The notes: generated from the letters alone by a model not told the origin. Counted from the first letter of the stretch, positions 38,698 to 47,961 are shown. The stretch is 55,915 bases of DNA from Rhodopirellula sp. (GCA_012728855.1 JAAYEH010000218.1:1-55915); one strand, 5' to 3'. Program-made: numbers and translations.

Positions 38698-38788
38698 GGG
38701 GTCGGGAGTCTTTTTCCGTATCGGCCGCCGAGTGGGTTGGACGTGCCAAGCGGCGGCAAGGCCGATACGGAAAAAGACTCCCGACCCC
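38698..38788. repeat. Perfect 28-bp inverted repeat
   Basis: The left arm 38698-38725 (GGGGTCGGGAGTCTTTTTCC plus GTATCGGC) and the right arm 38761-38788 are exact complements; CCGCCG/CGGCGG pairs extend it inward. The motif GGAAAAAGACTCCCGACCCC recurs, in part, at 63-86 and as GAAGACTCCCGACC near 34500. It lies in the 200-bp gap between queD and the Uma2 gene. Confidence 0.9.
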
Positions 38789-38860
38789 CTTGCGTCACGC
38801 GAAGGGTTATTTGACAAGGTCGCAAGTTGCCGGTTAGCATGGGGGGGAGGAGCAAGAGCC

Positions 38861-39520
38861 ATGGCCATGTTCGACGAAGCGAATGTCTTGATACCGGGGA
38901 CCGACGCGGCTATCCCGACTGACTTCGTTTGCCGACTGTCCGTGAAGCAGTATCACGAGATGGCCCAAAGGGGGATAATTCCCGAAGATGCTCAGGTGGA
39001 ACTGCTCGATGGCTGGGTAGTGCCGAAGATGATCAAGAAACCTGCACACAGTGCGGTAACGGAGTTGGTGCGTTGGGCCGTGGAACGGATTCTGCGGGGC
39101 GAGTGGTTTACCCGTTGCCAGGAACCGGTCACGCTTGCCACCAGTGAGCCGGAGCCGGACATCGCCGTTATCCGGGGGCGCCGCCGCGACTACTTGGACC
39201 ATCATCCGGGACCGGACGAAGTGGCTTTGATTGTCGAAGTCGCCGATGTGACCCTCCGCCGCGATCGAACCACCAAGAAGCGCCTTTATGCGGAGTCCGG
39301 CATCGCTGTCTACTGGATTGTGAACCTCGTCGATCGTCGCATCGAAGTCTACGGCGACCCGTCAGGTTCCGGCGCGTCGCGCGATTATACGGTGCGCCGC
39401 GATTTTGGCGTCACGGATACCGTCCCACTGGTCATCAAGGGTGAGCAGGCAGGAGAGATTGCGGTCGAGATGATCTTGCCGGAGGCGGCAACCAAAGGGA
39501 CCGAGGCCGGCGATGCGTAG
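38861..39520 (+). CDS. Uma2 family endonuclease-like protein
   Basis: This 219-residue protein of the Uma2/PD-(D/E)XK superfamily has an early YHEMAQRGII and VELLDGWVV, then SEPEPDIAVIRG and VALIVEVADVTLRRDRTTKK. The D, E and K residues fit the predicted nuclease core. The typical late motif GIAVYWIVNLVDRRIEVY is present. Uma2 genes are abundant in cyanobacteria and planctomycetes; activity is rarely tested and the role is unclear. GGAGGAG precedes the ATG at 38861; longer in-frame starts reach back into the inverted repeat. Confidence 0.88.
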   Translation: MAMFDEANVLIPGTDAAIPTDFVCRLSVKQYHEMAQRGIIPEDAQVELLDGWVVPKMIKKPAHSAVTELVRWAVERILRGEWFTRCQEPVTLATSEPEPDIAVIRGRRRDYLDHHPGPDEVALIVEVADVTLRRDRTTKKRLYAESGIAVYWIVNLVDRRIEVYGDPSGSGASRDYTVRRDFGVTDTVPLVIKGEQAGEIAVEMILPEAATKGTEAGDA

Positions 39521-40164
39521 AGCCGCGCCGGCCTGACATCCGCGGCAGCAAGAAAGTACGTCACGTTTTCCAGCCTGACTCTGGACTCCCGTCAGGCTGC
39601 AAAGTCTGACGCACGGGGGCGGTCAAGAAAAAACCACAGTCCGGGCGGCCCACGGCGGTGGGCCAGCACCGGACTGTTTCCCCCCCTGGGAACATGCTTC
39701 TAAATTCGTTGCTCGCTGAATGAGGCGTGCTGAGTCGGGTGAGATTGCATGTCCGACTCTCTCGGCAGTGCCGTGTGCTGCCGACGCAAACAATCATCGG
39801 CAGGTACGGTTCTCACACTTTGGCAATATTTGCCGGTCGCCCCGATTCTTGCACGCGAATCGGGTGAGGCGGTCCCGGGGATGTCGACGCCACTCTGTCT
39901 TGGCACCGTGTGCGCGGAGAAGTGTGGGCCGTTGGCGTTCCCCGGGGACTTTGTCGGCCCGCCCCCTCTTCAAGGATTTCTCGCCGTTTATCTTCACAAA
40001 CTTTGCCGGCTATACCGATTCTGACGGTGGCGCCGGCGCGACGCCGCGCGTCTGCCTGGCGATCGTCAAACCAACTGGCGACCGGTCGAAGGCGGATTTC
40101 CAGCAGCCCGGCTGCTTCGAGTTCCAGCAAGTGGTTGCATTTCTAGCGGGGAAGGATACAGGCG
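39521..40164. other. 644-bp spacer with two hairpins
   Basis: This spacer lies between the Uma2 gene and the MotA/ExbB operon. ACAGTCCGG (39636-39644) pairs with CCGGACTGT (39669-39677), with an inner GGCCCAC/GTGGGCC stem, and a TTTCCCCCCC run follows; this could end Uma2 transcripts. A second hairpin, CCCGATTC (39841-39848) with GAATCGGG (39857-39864), follows. No gene is convincing here. The promoter of the MotA/ExbB operon is expected in the last 150 bp. Confidence 0.5.
39636..39677 (+). terminator. Possible terminator after Uma2 gene
   Basis: A long GC-rich stem (outer ACAGTCCGG/CCGGACTGT, inner GGCCCAC/GTGGGCC) is followed by TTTCC. It lies 116 bp after the Uma2 stop. The T-run is short, so this is a moderate call, and a dispersed repeat is possible. 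Confidence 0.5.
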
Positions 40165-41472
40165 GTGAACAAGACCAACGAAGCCATCCAGGCGATGTTT
40201 CGATCGCCGATCCTCTGGGGTGGACTGGCTAGCGCCGGATTTTATGCATGGATTCACTCCGCGGCCTCCGGCAGCGGTTTCTTTACTCGCTACTGCGCGG
40301 GCCACCCGGTCGAATACGTCGAGGTCGTCATGTTCCTGGTGGGGTTCGCCGCCCTCGTTCTTCGGGCAATCGACGTGTCGGGCCAATTCCGCGGGTTGGC
40401 CGACCCGCTCTTGGGGCCGATTCCCGGCGGCGGACAACCCGTGGAAGCCGCCGGCGAGATGATCGGCCGACTCCGCCGTCTGCCGCAGCGGCGGCAGCAT
40501 GAATACTTGGTCGATCGGCTGAAGAAGGGGCTGGCCTACGTCTGTCGCCGAGGTGCCCCCGAATCGCTCGATGAGGAATTGCGATACCTGGCCGATCTCG
40601 ACGCCGACCGGGCGCACGCCAGCTACGGACTGGTCCGCGTGGCGATCTGGGCCATTCCGATTCTCGGCTTTCTCGGAACGGTGATCGGCATCACCATGGC
40701 CATTGGCCGTCTCTCGCCGGAGGCGCTGGAGACCTCGCTGCCCACCGTGGTGGGCGCGCTGGGTATAGCCTTCGACACGACCGCCTTGGCCCTGGCGTTG
40801 TCCATCATTCTCTTCTTCGGTCAGTTTTTTGTGGATCGCGCCGAGGGAAACCTTCTGGCAGCCGTGTCCGACCGCGTCGAGGACGAGTTGCTGGGCCGCT
40901 TCGAAAGCATTCCAGCGGGACCGGACGGGCAGCTTGTCGCGATCCGAAAAATGAGCGAGACCCTGCTGGAAACCACCGAGCAACTCGTCCGGCGCCAGGC
41001 CGAACTTTGGCAAGCGTCGATCGAAGCGACCCAACAGCGCGCCTCGCAAATCATGGACAGCGCCGGCCGGCATCTGCAGAAATCGGTCGCCGCCGCCATG
41101 GTCGATAGCCTCCGGGAACACGCCAAGACACTGGCGGAAGCCGAGGCGGCGGCCAGTGAGAAAAACCGTCACCACAGCGAACTGCTTCGCGAGGCCCTCG
41201 GCCGCTACAGCGAAACCCTCGCCGCCATGCAGAGCACGTTGGTGGACAAGGCCGAAGTCCTCGGGCGGGCCGTCGACGCCACGGGACAAGTCGCCAGGAT
41301 GGAAGACACCCTCAATCGCAACCTCGCCGCATTGGCTGGAGCGAAAAACTTCGAGCAGACCGTGATGAGCCTGGCCGCCGCGATCCACCTGCTCAACGCC
41401 CGACTGGGCGACGCTCCCGCCGCTCCAACCGTGCAACTGGGAGCATCGCGGCGATCGAGTCAGGCCGCATGA
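40165..41472 (+). CDS. MotA/ExbB-like proton-channel protein with long tail
   Basis: This 435-residue protein has four apparent membrane segments (about 15-35, 50-70, 155-180 and 200-228). The MotA/TolQ/ExbB signature LGFLGTVIGITMAIG...GALGIAFDTTALALALSI lies across the last two. A long charged tail (about 240-415) looks like a coiled coil. Proteins of this class form proton-driven stator pentamers coupled to a partner with a single N-terminal helix; the next two genes are such candidates. Start is GTG at 40165. Its TGA overlaps the next ATG (ATGA). Confidence 0.9.
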   Translation: MNKTNEAIQAMFRSPILWGGLASAGFYAWIHSAASGSGFFTRYCAGHPVEYVEVVMFLVGFAALVLRAIDVSGQFRGLADPLLGPIPGGGQPVEAAGEMIGRLRRLPQRRQHEYLVDRLKKGLAYVCRRGAPESLDEELRYLADLDADRAHASYGLVRVAIWAIPILGFLGTVIGITMAIGRLSPEALETSLPTVVGALGIAFDTTALALALSIILFFGQFFVDRAEGNLLAAVSDRVEDELLGRFESIPAGPDGQLVAIRKMSETLLETTEQLVRRQAELWQASIEATQQRASQIMDSAGRHLQKSVAAAMVDSLREHAKTLAEAEAAASEKNRHHSELLREALGRYSETLAAMQSTLVDKAEVLGRAVDATGQVARMEDTLNRNLAALAGAKNFEQTVMSLAAAIHLLNARLGDAPAAPTVQLGASRRSSQAA

Positions 41473-43148
41473 AACGCCCTCGCAGCGTGACAATCCGACG
41501 CGGCAGCGGCGACGGCGCCGGCGTGTCGCTATTCCCTTTTCTCGCCGTGCTCATGTGTACGATGGGAGCGTTGATCGTCTTGCTGGTCGTCATTACGCGG
41601 CAGGCGCGCGTGCAGGCCGCCCAAGCCGCCTGCGCCGTTGCGACCCAGAGCGATCGCACCAAGGAAGACCTTCTCGCCGCTAAAGAGCTGTTTGAACTGC
41701 AGATCTCCCAACTCTCCGCCTCCCGGCAGAAAACCGAAGCCCAAATGGCGGAAGCGCGGCTGAAATTGGGGCACATCGAGGACCACTGGCGGCAACTCCG
41801 CGAGCAGCACGCTCGCCTTGAAGCGGCCTGGGTCGAACTGGATAAACTCGAGTCAGCCGATGGACGCCGCCGCGGCGACCTCCGCGCCGAACTCGATCGG
41901 CTCGAGCGGGCGCTGTCGGACGCCCAAAGGTTGTTGGCCGAAACGCAGCAATCGGCCATCGGCGCGGATAAGTCCTACGCTGTCGTCCCCTACGAAGGAC
42001 CGAACCAGACCCACTGCCGCCCGATCTACCTCGAATGCCGCCAAGACGCCATTGTCCTGCAGCCAGAGGGAATTGTCTTCCGGCCTAGCGACTTCGATGG
42101 CCCCCTCGGACCGGGCAATCCGCTCGATGTAGCCTTACGAGCGACAAGAGAATACTGGCTTACGCAAAGCGAAATCGACCCGAAGGATTCCGGCGAACCC
42201 TATCCCTTGTTGTTGGTTCGCCCCAGCGGCATCAACGCGTATTACCGAGCGCGCGCGGGGATGAAGTCGTGGGGCGCGAAATTCGGCTACGAACTGATCG
42301 GCGAGGACTGGCAATTGGAGTACCCACCGCCCGATCGGGAAATGACCGAGTTGGTTTCCGGCGTCGTCGAATCGGCGCGGATCCGGCAATGGCGGGTGGC
42401 GGACGCGGCAACCAGCTATTACGGCGGTGCCTCCGGCTCGCAGCGGCCGGTCTATCGCGCGGCCCCGACCCGCGGTGGCGTCGTGCTCGACGAAGGTTCC
42501 GAGCCGGCCGGCGGCGGATTCCGGGCGCAACGCCCCGCCGGTTCGTTCGGCAACCGCTTCGCTCCGGCAGACGGTGGCGAGGGTTCTCCTCGCCCCACCG
42601 GTTCGTTTGCCGGGCAAAAACCGCCCCAGCGTGCCGAGGGCGAAGCCGCGAATGCAGCAAATGCCGCAAATGCCGCGCGCCCGGGCGAGTGGGAGCCGGG
42701 GCAAACCACTCCGTCGTCCGGCGACTCGTCACTGGCCGCCGACAGCGAGTCGGACCCCGGCAAGGCGCATTGTCTGGCCGAAACGCGCGGCCGCGACTGG
42801 GGCCTGCCCGATGCGGCCAGAGGCTCGGTTCCGATCACTCGCCCGATTCGCATCGACCTCGACGCCACCCGCGTCGTGCTCGTGCCGGAGCGGGGCCTGG
42901 GGAGTGAAAAGCAGATCGAGCTTCAAGGGGATACCACCGACACAATCGACGACCTCGTTTCTGCCGTTTGGGGACACATGGAGTCGTGGGGTATCGCCGG
43001 CCGAGGCATGTACTGGCGGCCGATCTTGAAGGTTCGCGTCGGCCCTGGAGCGGAACGACGATTTGCCGACCTGAAAATCCTCCTTGAAGGCAGCGGCATT
43101 GAAGTCGGCCGCAGCGACGAACTTCCCATCCTCAACAGCAAACCCTGA
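41469..43148 (+). CDS. ExbD/MotB-position membrane coiled-coil protein 1
   Basis: This 559-residue protein has a short cytoplasmic start and one transmembrane helix (about residues 20-43, GVSLFPFLAVLMCTMGALIV). A coiled coil (about 45-160) and an alpha/beta region near 165-290 (SYAVVPYEGPNQTHCRPIYL) follow. A disordered Gly/Ala/Pro-rich stretch (about 320-430, including an ANAANAANAA run) precedes a C-terminal domain. Position, topology and ATGA overlap with the MotA/ExbB gene mark it as a stator partner. No OmpA domain is present, unlike MotB or ZorB. Confidence 0.78.
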   Translation: MKRPRSVTIRRGSGDGAGVSLFPFLAVLMCTMGALIVLLVVITRQARVQAAQAACAVATQSDRTKEDLLAAKELFELQISQLSASRQKTEAQMAEARLKLGHIEDHWRQLREQHARLEAAWVELDKLESADGRRRGDLRAELDRLERALSDAQRLLAETQQSAIGADKSYAVVPYEGPNQTHCRPIYLECRQDAIVLQPEGIVFRPSDFDGPLGPGNPLDVALRATREYWLTQSEIDPKDSGEPYPLLLVRPSGINAYYRARAGMKSWGAKFGYELIGEDWQLEYPPPDREMTELVSGVVESARIRQWRVADAATSYYGGASGSQRPVYRAAPTRGGVVLDEGSEPAGGGFRAQRPAGSFGNRFAPADGGEGSPRPTGSFAGQKPPQRAEGEAANAANAANAARPGEWEPGQTTPSSGDSSLAADSESDPGKAHCLAETRGRDWGLPDAARGSVPITRPIRIDLDATRVVLVPERGLGSEKQIELQGDTTDTIDDLVSAVWGHMESWGIAGRGMYWRPILKVRVGPGAERRFADLKILLEGSGIEVGRSDELPILNSKP

Positions 43149-43166
43149 ACCCCCAGCGCGCCGGCC

Positions 43167-44180
43167 GTGCGAAACCGAAGAGCGAAAGAAGACGCTGCCT
43201 CCGGTCACGATTCGTTTCTCGACATCGTGGCCAACATCGTCGGGATCCTGATCATCCTGGTGATGGTGGTTGGTGTTCGCGCCCGCAACGCGCCCGTACA
43301 AGCGTCGACCGAAAGCGAAAACATCGAGCCGCTGGTGGCGGAACTGGAACGCGACGAGGCGGTTCAGCGCAACCTCTATAACGACGTAGTCCGTGCCGCG
43401 GAGCAGATCGCCGCGCTCCAGCGCGAAGCGGCGGCGCGGCATCAAGAACGAAGCCAGCTCGCCGCTGCCGTGACCCTCTTGGGCCGCCGCCTTCAAACGC
43501 GGCGCGATGCACTGAATGCCGAGTCCCAGGAGGATTTGGACCTCACGCGGCGGATATCCGACGCTCGCCAACAGCTCGAACAGATCCAGCGACAACGCCG
43601 CCAGGCCGTCGACGCGAAACCCGATGCGGTCCAAATCGAATGCTATCCGACGCCGCTGAGCACCCCCGTCGACGACCATGAGGCCCATTTCCAACTCCGC
43701 GGCGGGCGGATCGCCGCGATTCCTCTCGATGAACTGGTGGATCGGTACAGGTACGAAGCTCGCCGTCAAGTATATAAACTCCTCGAGTCGCCGGAACTGA
43801 CCGACACCCTCGGTCCACTCGGCGGTTTCCGATTCCGATATACGCTCCAGCGGCAGGACACACCGTTGGATACTCAGATGGCCACCGGCAAGTCGACCTA
43901 CGCGCGGCTGAAACGCTGGACGCTCATCCCAACCGCCAATGACCTCGGCGAACCGATCGAGGATGCATTGGCCGAAGGCTCCCAATTCCGTCGCGTCATC
44001 GCCGGGCTCGATCCGGGCAAAACGACGGTCACCCTCTGGACCTATCCCGACAGCTTTTCCGAATTCCGCCGCATCAAGAAGGAGCTTTTCCATCTCGGAT
44101 TCGCTACGGCCGGAAGGCCGTTGCCCGAGGGAATGCCCATCACTTTTTCGCCGGATGGCGCGAAAGCTGCCGCCGAGTGA
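43167..44180 (+). CDS. ExbD/MotB-position membrane coiled-coil protein 2
   Basis: This 337-residue protein has one N-terminal helix containing DSFLDIVANIVGILIILVMV (about 16-35), a pattern like the ExbD/TolR segment with an early Asp. A coiled coil (about 45-150) and a C-terminal alpha/beta domain follow (PLDELVDRYRYEARRQVYKL, later GKTTVTLWTYPDSFSEFRRI). It starts with GTG at 43167, 18 bp after the upstream stop, so all three genes form one operon. The two helix-plus-coiled-coil proteins may form a heteromeric partner of the channel. Function is unknown. Confidence 0.78.
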   Translation: MRNRRAKEDAASGHDSFLDIVANIVGILIILVMVVGVRARNAPVQASTESENIEPLVAELERDEAVQRNLYNDVVRAAEQIAALQREAAARHQERSQLAAAVTLLGRRLQTRRDALNAESQEDLDLTRRISDARQQLEQIQRQRRQAVDAKPDAVQIECYPTPLSTPVDDHEAHFQLRGGRIAAIPLDELVDRYRYEARRQVYKLLESPELTDTLGPLGGFRFRYTLQRQDTPLDTQMATGKSTYARLKRWTLIPTANDLGEPIEDALAEGSQFRRVIAGLDPGKTTVTLWTYPDSFSEFRRIKKELFHLGFATAGRPLPEGMPITFSPDGAKAAAE

Positions 44181-44201
44181 GCGGGTGTGCAAGGGGGGCG
44201 A

Positions 44202-45803
44202 CTATTCCGCGGCGTTGCTCCCCTGCTTGCCTTTCCACCACGGGCAGAAAGGACAGTCTTCCCCTTGCGGAAAATCCTCGCCCTCTTCGTGCGGACACCC
44301 CATATTCCCCTCGCTCATCCCGACGGATCGCACACCGTACTGCTTGAAGAAGCTGTCCATTTCTTCCTGCACGCGAGTATTCGCCAGGATGTTGGTCGAA
44401 ACCCATCGCTTCATGATCGGCTCGGCCCCCTTGTGCAGGATCACGCCCGCGGCGATCTTGGTCGTCGTCCTGTCGTCCGGACCGTAGAGCGCCACCGTCC
44501 CGATGGGAAACATCAGGGCTCCGTCGTGCGAGGTTTCGTCCTCGAATTCTCCTTCTTCTTCGTCATCGTCGAAATCGTCATCGTCGAAGTCTTGATCGTC
44601 GAAGTCCTCGTCGTCGAAGTCCTCGTCGTCGAAGTCCTCGTCATCGAGAGCGTGGAGATCATCATCGTCGTTGTCGAAGCTTTCGCGAACCCGGCTTTGA
44701 TCGTGGGGCCCCCCCCAACCCCAATAATCTTCTCTAGCGTCTTCGTACCACTGCTCATACTCGGGGAAGCGAACACCCATGATCGTGCTGATCGCGACGA
44801 GGCGGTACTTATAGTCTTCGAATTCCAGCCAGACGTCATTGAGTTTGAGCATCTGCCGAACCGGCTCGACCGCCTCGTGGACAAAATTGCCCAACAGGGC
44901 GACGGCTGGAAACCAAGGCTTGCCTTCGTTGCCCTCGGACTTGATGAACTCCAGGCACGTCTCGACGCTGAACTGCGTATGAATACGTTCCAAGACCTCT
45001 GCCGCCGAATGCCGAAAGTGATCGTCCCCTTTCGGCCAATGTTTGGCAATCGCCTGCACGACCCGATCACCGCCGATGCGAGTCAGGGCCGCAACGCAGG
45101 CATCGTTGAGCGGCTCATCCTCCTCGTGCAACCGTTCGACGAGCGTAGGGATCGCCGCTTCGATGCGCATCCTGCCGGCCAACTCGGCCAGCAGAGGCTC
45201 CAGCCACTGGATTGGCTCTCGCTCGTCGCCCCGATAACAGCGATTCACCAGCCGCAGAACCGGATCGCTCCTCTCCGGACGGCGAGCGAGCGCCTCCACG
45301 ATTCGCTCCCCCAACTGAAGGTTTTTTCGAAACAGCTTGCCTTGATCGTGGGCTTCTTCGCCCAGGTATTCCAACGCAGCCCAGATGGTGTTCCAATCCC
45401 AAGAGGCCATCTCGATTCGCTCCTGAAACCGCTCGGCGAGTTCCACCGGAAACGAGCGCAGTTCGGCCATCTCGGGCCGCAACAGGTCGACGCGCGTTTT
45501 GCACAACAGCAAACCCAACGCAAAGCAGTAATTGTCGATGGCCACATCCTCGATGTGCCAATCCTTTGCCAGCTCATCGCAGATCCACCGCACGGTCGCT
45601 TCGGTCTGCGGCAGGTTCTCGGCATCCCTCAGCAGATCGAACGTCGCATCCCGGCCATACTGCTCGACTGCCTGGATCACCACCGGCATCAACGACTCGT
45701 CGCTGGTGTACGAGAGACTGAAATAGTCCAAGGCGGTCGTGCGAATCTCCTCGACGGGGTGGAGAATTGCTTGCTTGATGGTCGATTCGGGCGTTCGTAT
45801 CAT
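44202..45803 (-). CDS. HEAT-repeat protein with acidic repeat and zinc tail
   Basis: This 533-residue soluble protein is built of HEAT-like helical repeats (about 1-330). A very acidic tract (about 380-410, DDEDFDDEDFDDEDF) encoded by a 15-bp tandem repeat follows, then a helical region and a C-terminal Cys/His cluster (CPHEEGEDFPQGEDCPFC) that looks like a zinc knuckle. I recognise no enzyme. HEAT proteins scaffold partners. It converges on the MotA/ExbB operon with 21 bp between stops. The ATG at 45803 has AAAGG upstream; in-frame starts further up (to 45911) look less likely. Confidence 0.8.
   Translation of the reverse strand: MIRTPESTIKQAILHPVEEIRTTALDYFSLSYTSDESLMPVVIQAVEQYGRDATFDLLRDAENLPQTEATVRWICDELAKDWHIEDVAIDNYCFALGLLLCKTRVDLLRPEMAELRSFPVELAERFQERIEMASWDWNTIWAALEYLGEEAHDQGKLFRKNLQLGERIVEALARRPERSDPVLRLVNRCYRGDEREPIQWLEPLLAELAGRMRIEAAIPTLVERLHEEDEPLNDACVAALTRIGGDRVVQAIAKHWPKGDDHFRHSAAEVLERIHTQFSVETCLEFIKSEGNEGKPWFPAVALLGNFVHEAVEPVRQMLKLNDVWLEFEDYKYRLVAISTIMGVRFPEYEQWYEDAREDYWGWGGPHDQSRVRESFDNDDDDLHALDDEDFDDEDFDDEDFDDQDFDDDDFDDDEEEGEFEDETSHDGALMFPIGTVALYGPDDRTTTKIAAGVILHKGAEPIMKRWVSTNILANTRVQEEMDSFFKQYGVRSVGMSEGNMGCPHEEGEDFPQGEDCPFCPWWKGKQGSNAAE
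44566..44640. repeat. 15-bp minisatellite in HEAT-repeat gene
   Basis: Five tandem 15-bp units (TCGTCGAAGTCCTCG and variants) encode the acidic DDEDF repeats on the minus strand. The last three units are identical, so copy number could vary between strains without changing frame. Confidence 0.85.
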
Positions 45804-46031
45804 GGCTGGGGCCTTTCTTGGAATCGCCGTGGCTGCGCAGTGTGCTTCCGGACGACGCGTCACCGGGGAATCTATCGAAATCCAGCGCCGTCCGTCAAGG
45901 TTACACCTCATCTTTATCTCAATGATCCCCCGCGTTGGAGGGCGTAGTGGCGGTCTTCTCTCGGGTGCGTTAAACTAGAACCGATGCCCGGCACCGGGAC
46001 TTGTTCTCCCTTCAGGCTGGGTGAGAAATGG

Positions 46032-46955
46032 ATGCCTTCCCCGTACGCCGTGGAGATCCTGGTGCAAACAGCGTCGGTGGCGATCTATATCGATTTGGAG
46101 AATCTGCCCGGTGTTGTTGACGTCGGCCTTCTGTTGAAAGGGCTGGGGGACGGCGAGCCCGGGTGTATTCACGCCGTGAGGTCGGCCTATGGAGCGGCTT
46201 CGCACATCTCCGCCGCACTGCGGCAGCGTTTGACCGAGCACAGCGTGCGCATCATCGACACGCCGCACGTGAGCGGCAAAAAGAACCGGGCCGATCTCAT
46301 GATCAGCATCGACGCCTTCGAGCGGCTGCACGTTAATGTTCCACCCGTCGATCGATACGTGTTCATCTCCAGCGACTCGGATTTTTCAGTCATTATGGAC
46401 CGGCTGCGGAGTTACGGCAAACAGGTCTGGATGGTCTGCCGGAAGAGCGAGCGGCATAAGCTGCTTTTCTTGAATTCGTGCGATAAGTTGCTCTTCATCG
46501 AGAACTTTGTTCCGGTGCCGCATGTCGACCCGCGAATGGCCGCGGCCCGCCATCGGGCCGTGGAGGTACTCAAGGAGACCTTGGTCCAGATTGGCCGAAA
46601 CGGCCTGCCCATCAGTCTCGCGGTCCTCGGTGCCCGGATGCGGAGCCTCCACGCCAATTTCACGGTACGGGGCAGCGGCTTCAAGACGCTTTCGGCCCTG
46701 GTTCGTCACTGTGAGGCAGACAATCTCTTACGGATGGGATGCGACGAAAAGGGATCGCGGCAAATCGAGGATTTCGACGACTCGCGGCTTGCCCCGCCGC
46801 CCACGATGACGCCCCCCCCGACCGCGGCGGCTGCCAACCCGGCTAGACGAGTCAAGATGAATGGGACGCCCGGGGTTAAGCTGCTCTGGCCGCTGGAAGA
46901 AGTGTCCTCGGACGAGCAGGATAATTCATTGACGCAGTGCCGCGTCGGTGGGTGA
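46032..46955 (+). CDS. NYN domain protein with OST-HTH-like region
   Basis: This 307-residue protein has an NYN/LabA (DUF88) nuclease-type domain at about 12-160. Asp residues stand in IYIDLENLPG, in NRADLMISIDAFE, and in FISSDSDF, matching the acidic metal site of the PIN-like fold. A LOTUS/OST-HTH-type helical region (about 175-250, GNGLPISLAVLGARMRSLHANF reads as this type) and a Pro-rich tail follow. Such proteins are thought to process or bind RNA. The ATG at 46032 is chosen; an in-frame ATG at 45984 is the alternative. Confidence 0.85.
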   Translation: MPSPYAVEILVQTASVAIYIDLENLPGVVDVGLLLKGLGDGEPGCIHAVRSAYGAASHISAALRQRLTEHSVRIIDTPHVSGKKNRADLMISIDAFERLHVNVPPVDRYVFISSDSDFSVIMDRLRSYGKQVWMVCRKSERHKLLFLNSCDKLLFIENFVPVPHVDPRMAAARHRAVEVLKETLVQIGRNGLPISLAVLGARMRSLHANFTVRGSGFKTLSALVRHCEADNLLRMGCDEKGSRQIEDFDDSRLAPPPTMTPPPTAAAANPARRVKMNGTPGVKLLWPLEEVSSDEQDNSLTQCRVGG

Positions 46956-47061
46956 GAGGGAGGTTGCGAGACATGTTCTTCCACCCATGCGAGATGATTG
47001 TGTAAAATGAATTACGCGGAGAGCGTTGACAGGGGACTCCTTTTTTCGGTCGGTGGAGACG

Positions 47062-47961
47062 ATGAATATCGCCATTACAGGGGCGACTGGATTCTTGGGT
47101 CGCTATATCGTCCGCCAACTGGCATCGCAGGGGCATATTTGCCGTTGCTGGTATCGCTCCGGCAGTGACCGGGGTGGCTTCGAGGGGGAGGAAGAGCGAA
47201 TCGAGTGGGTTCCCGGCGAATTGGGCGATACGAGGACAACTCGCTCGCTCGTCGAGGGCTGCAGTGCGGTCGTCCACTCGGCTCTCTTCCATCCCGGTGG
47301 TGGTTTTCGGGGCGGCGAGGGCAATATCGTCGAGTATGTCGAACGCAATGTCTTAGGCAGTTTGCGCCTGATCGATACTGCCCGACGGGCGGGCGCGAGC
47401 CGGTTTGTTTTCATCTCCACCTGCGCAGTCCACGATCGCATTCTCGAGGACCGCCCACTCGACGAAACCCACCCCACCTGGACCACCACTCACTACGGCG
47501 CCCATAAGGCGGCCATCGAGCAGTTTGTCTACAGCTACGGCTTGGGCAGCGGCTACCCGATCTGCGCCTTACGCCCCACCGGCATTTATGGCCTTGCCCG
47601 ACCGGTCGATCGGAGCAAGTGGTTCGGCCTCGTGCAAGCGGTGGCCCGCGGGGAAGACGTGGAGTGTACCGGCGGCGGAAAGGAAGTCCACGCGGCCGAC
47701 GTCGCCCGTGCCGTCGGTCTTCTTCTCAACGCCGGGAGCGTCGCCGGTGAGGTCTACAACTGCTACGACAGCTACGTTTCTCACTATGAGGTGGCATCGA
47801 TCGCCAGAGCGATTTCCGACAGCAAAAGCCGGATCGGAGGGGAGCCGAGTCGGCCGAAGAACCAGATCGCGACCGACAAGCTCAGGCGGCTGGGCATGGA
47901 ATTCGGCGGTCGGGCGTTGCTTGAAGCAACGATCCGCGCGATGCTCGAGGCTGCCGGGTGA
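47062..47961 (+). CDS. NAD-dependent epimerase/dehydratase family protein
   Basis: This 299-residue extended short-chain dehydrogenase has a Gly-rich Rossmann motif GATGFLGRY (about 7-15), a Thr/Ser active-site region (FISTCAVHD) and an active-site-like YGAHK (Tyr-x3-Lys, about 152-156). RPTGIYG follows later. Family members act on nucleotide sugars or related carbonyls with NAD(P). The substrate is not evident. GGTGGAG precedes the ATG at 47062. It is 106 bp downstream of the NYN gene on the same strand. Confidence 0.9.
   Translation: MNIAITGATGFLGRYIVRQLASQGHICRCWYRSGSDRGGFEGEEERIEWVPGELGDTRTTRSLVEGCSAVVHSALFHPGGGFRGGEGNIVEYVERNVLGSLRLIDTARRAGASRFVFISTCAVHDRILEDRPLDETHPTWTTTHYGAHKAAIEQFVYSYGLGSGYPICALRPTGIYGLARPVDRSKWFGLVQAVARGEDVECTGGGKEVHAADVARAVGLLLNAGSVAGEVYNCYDSYVSHYEVASIARAISDSKSRIGGEPSRPKNQIATDKLRRLGMEFGGRALLEATIRAMLEAAG

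Noticed and set aside
40165..44180. Classical Zorya defence system
   Set aside because: The MotA-like protein fits, but no OmpA-type ZorB, helicase or nuclease is encoded nearby, so the name is not supported.
44566..44640. Tandem 15-bp repeats as a CRISPR array
   Set aside because: There are no spacers, the units abut directly, and they lie inside a coding frame.
44187..45947. 586-codon plus-strand frame antisense to the HEAT-repeat gene
   Set aside because: Its valine/isoleucine repeat simply mirrors the acidic minisatellite on the other strand.
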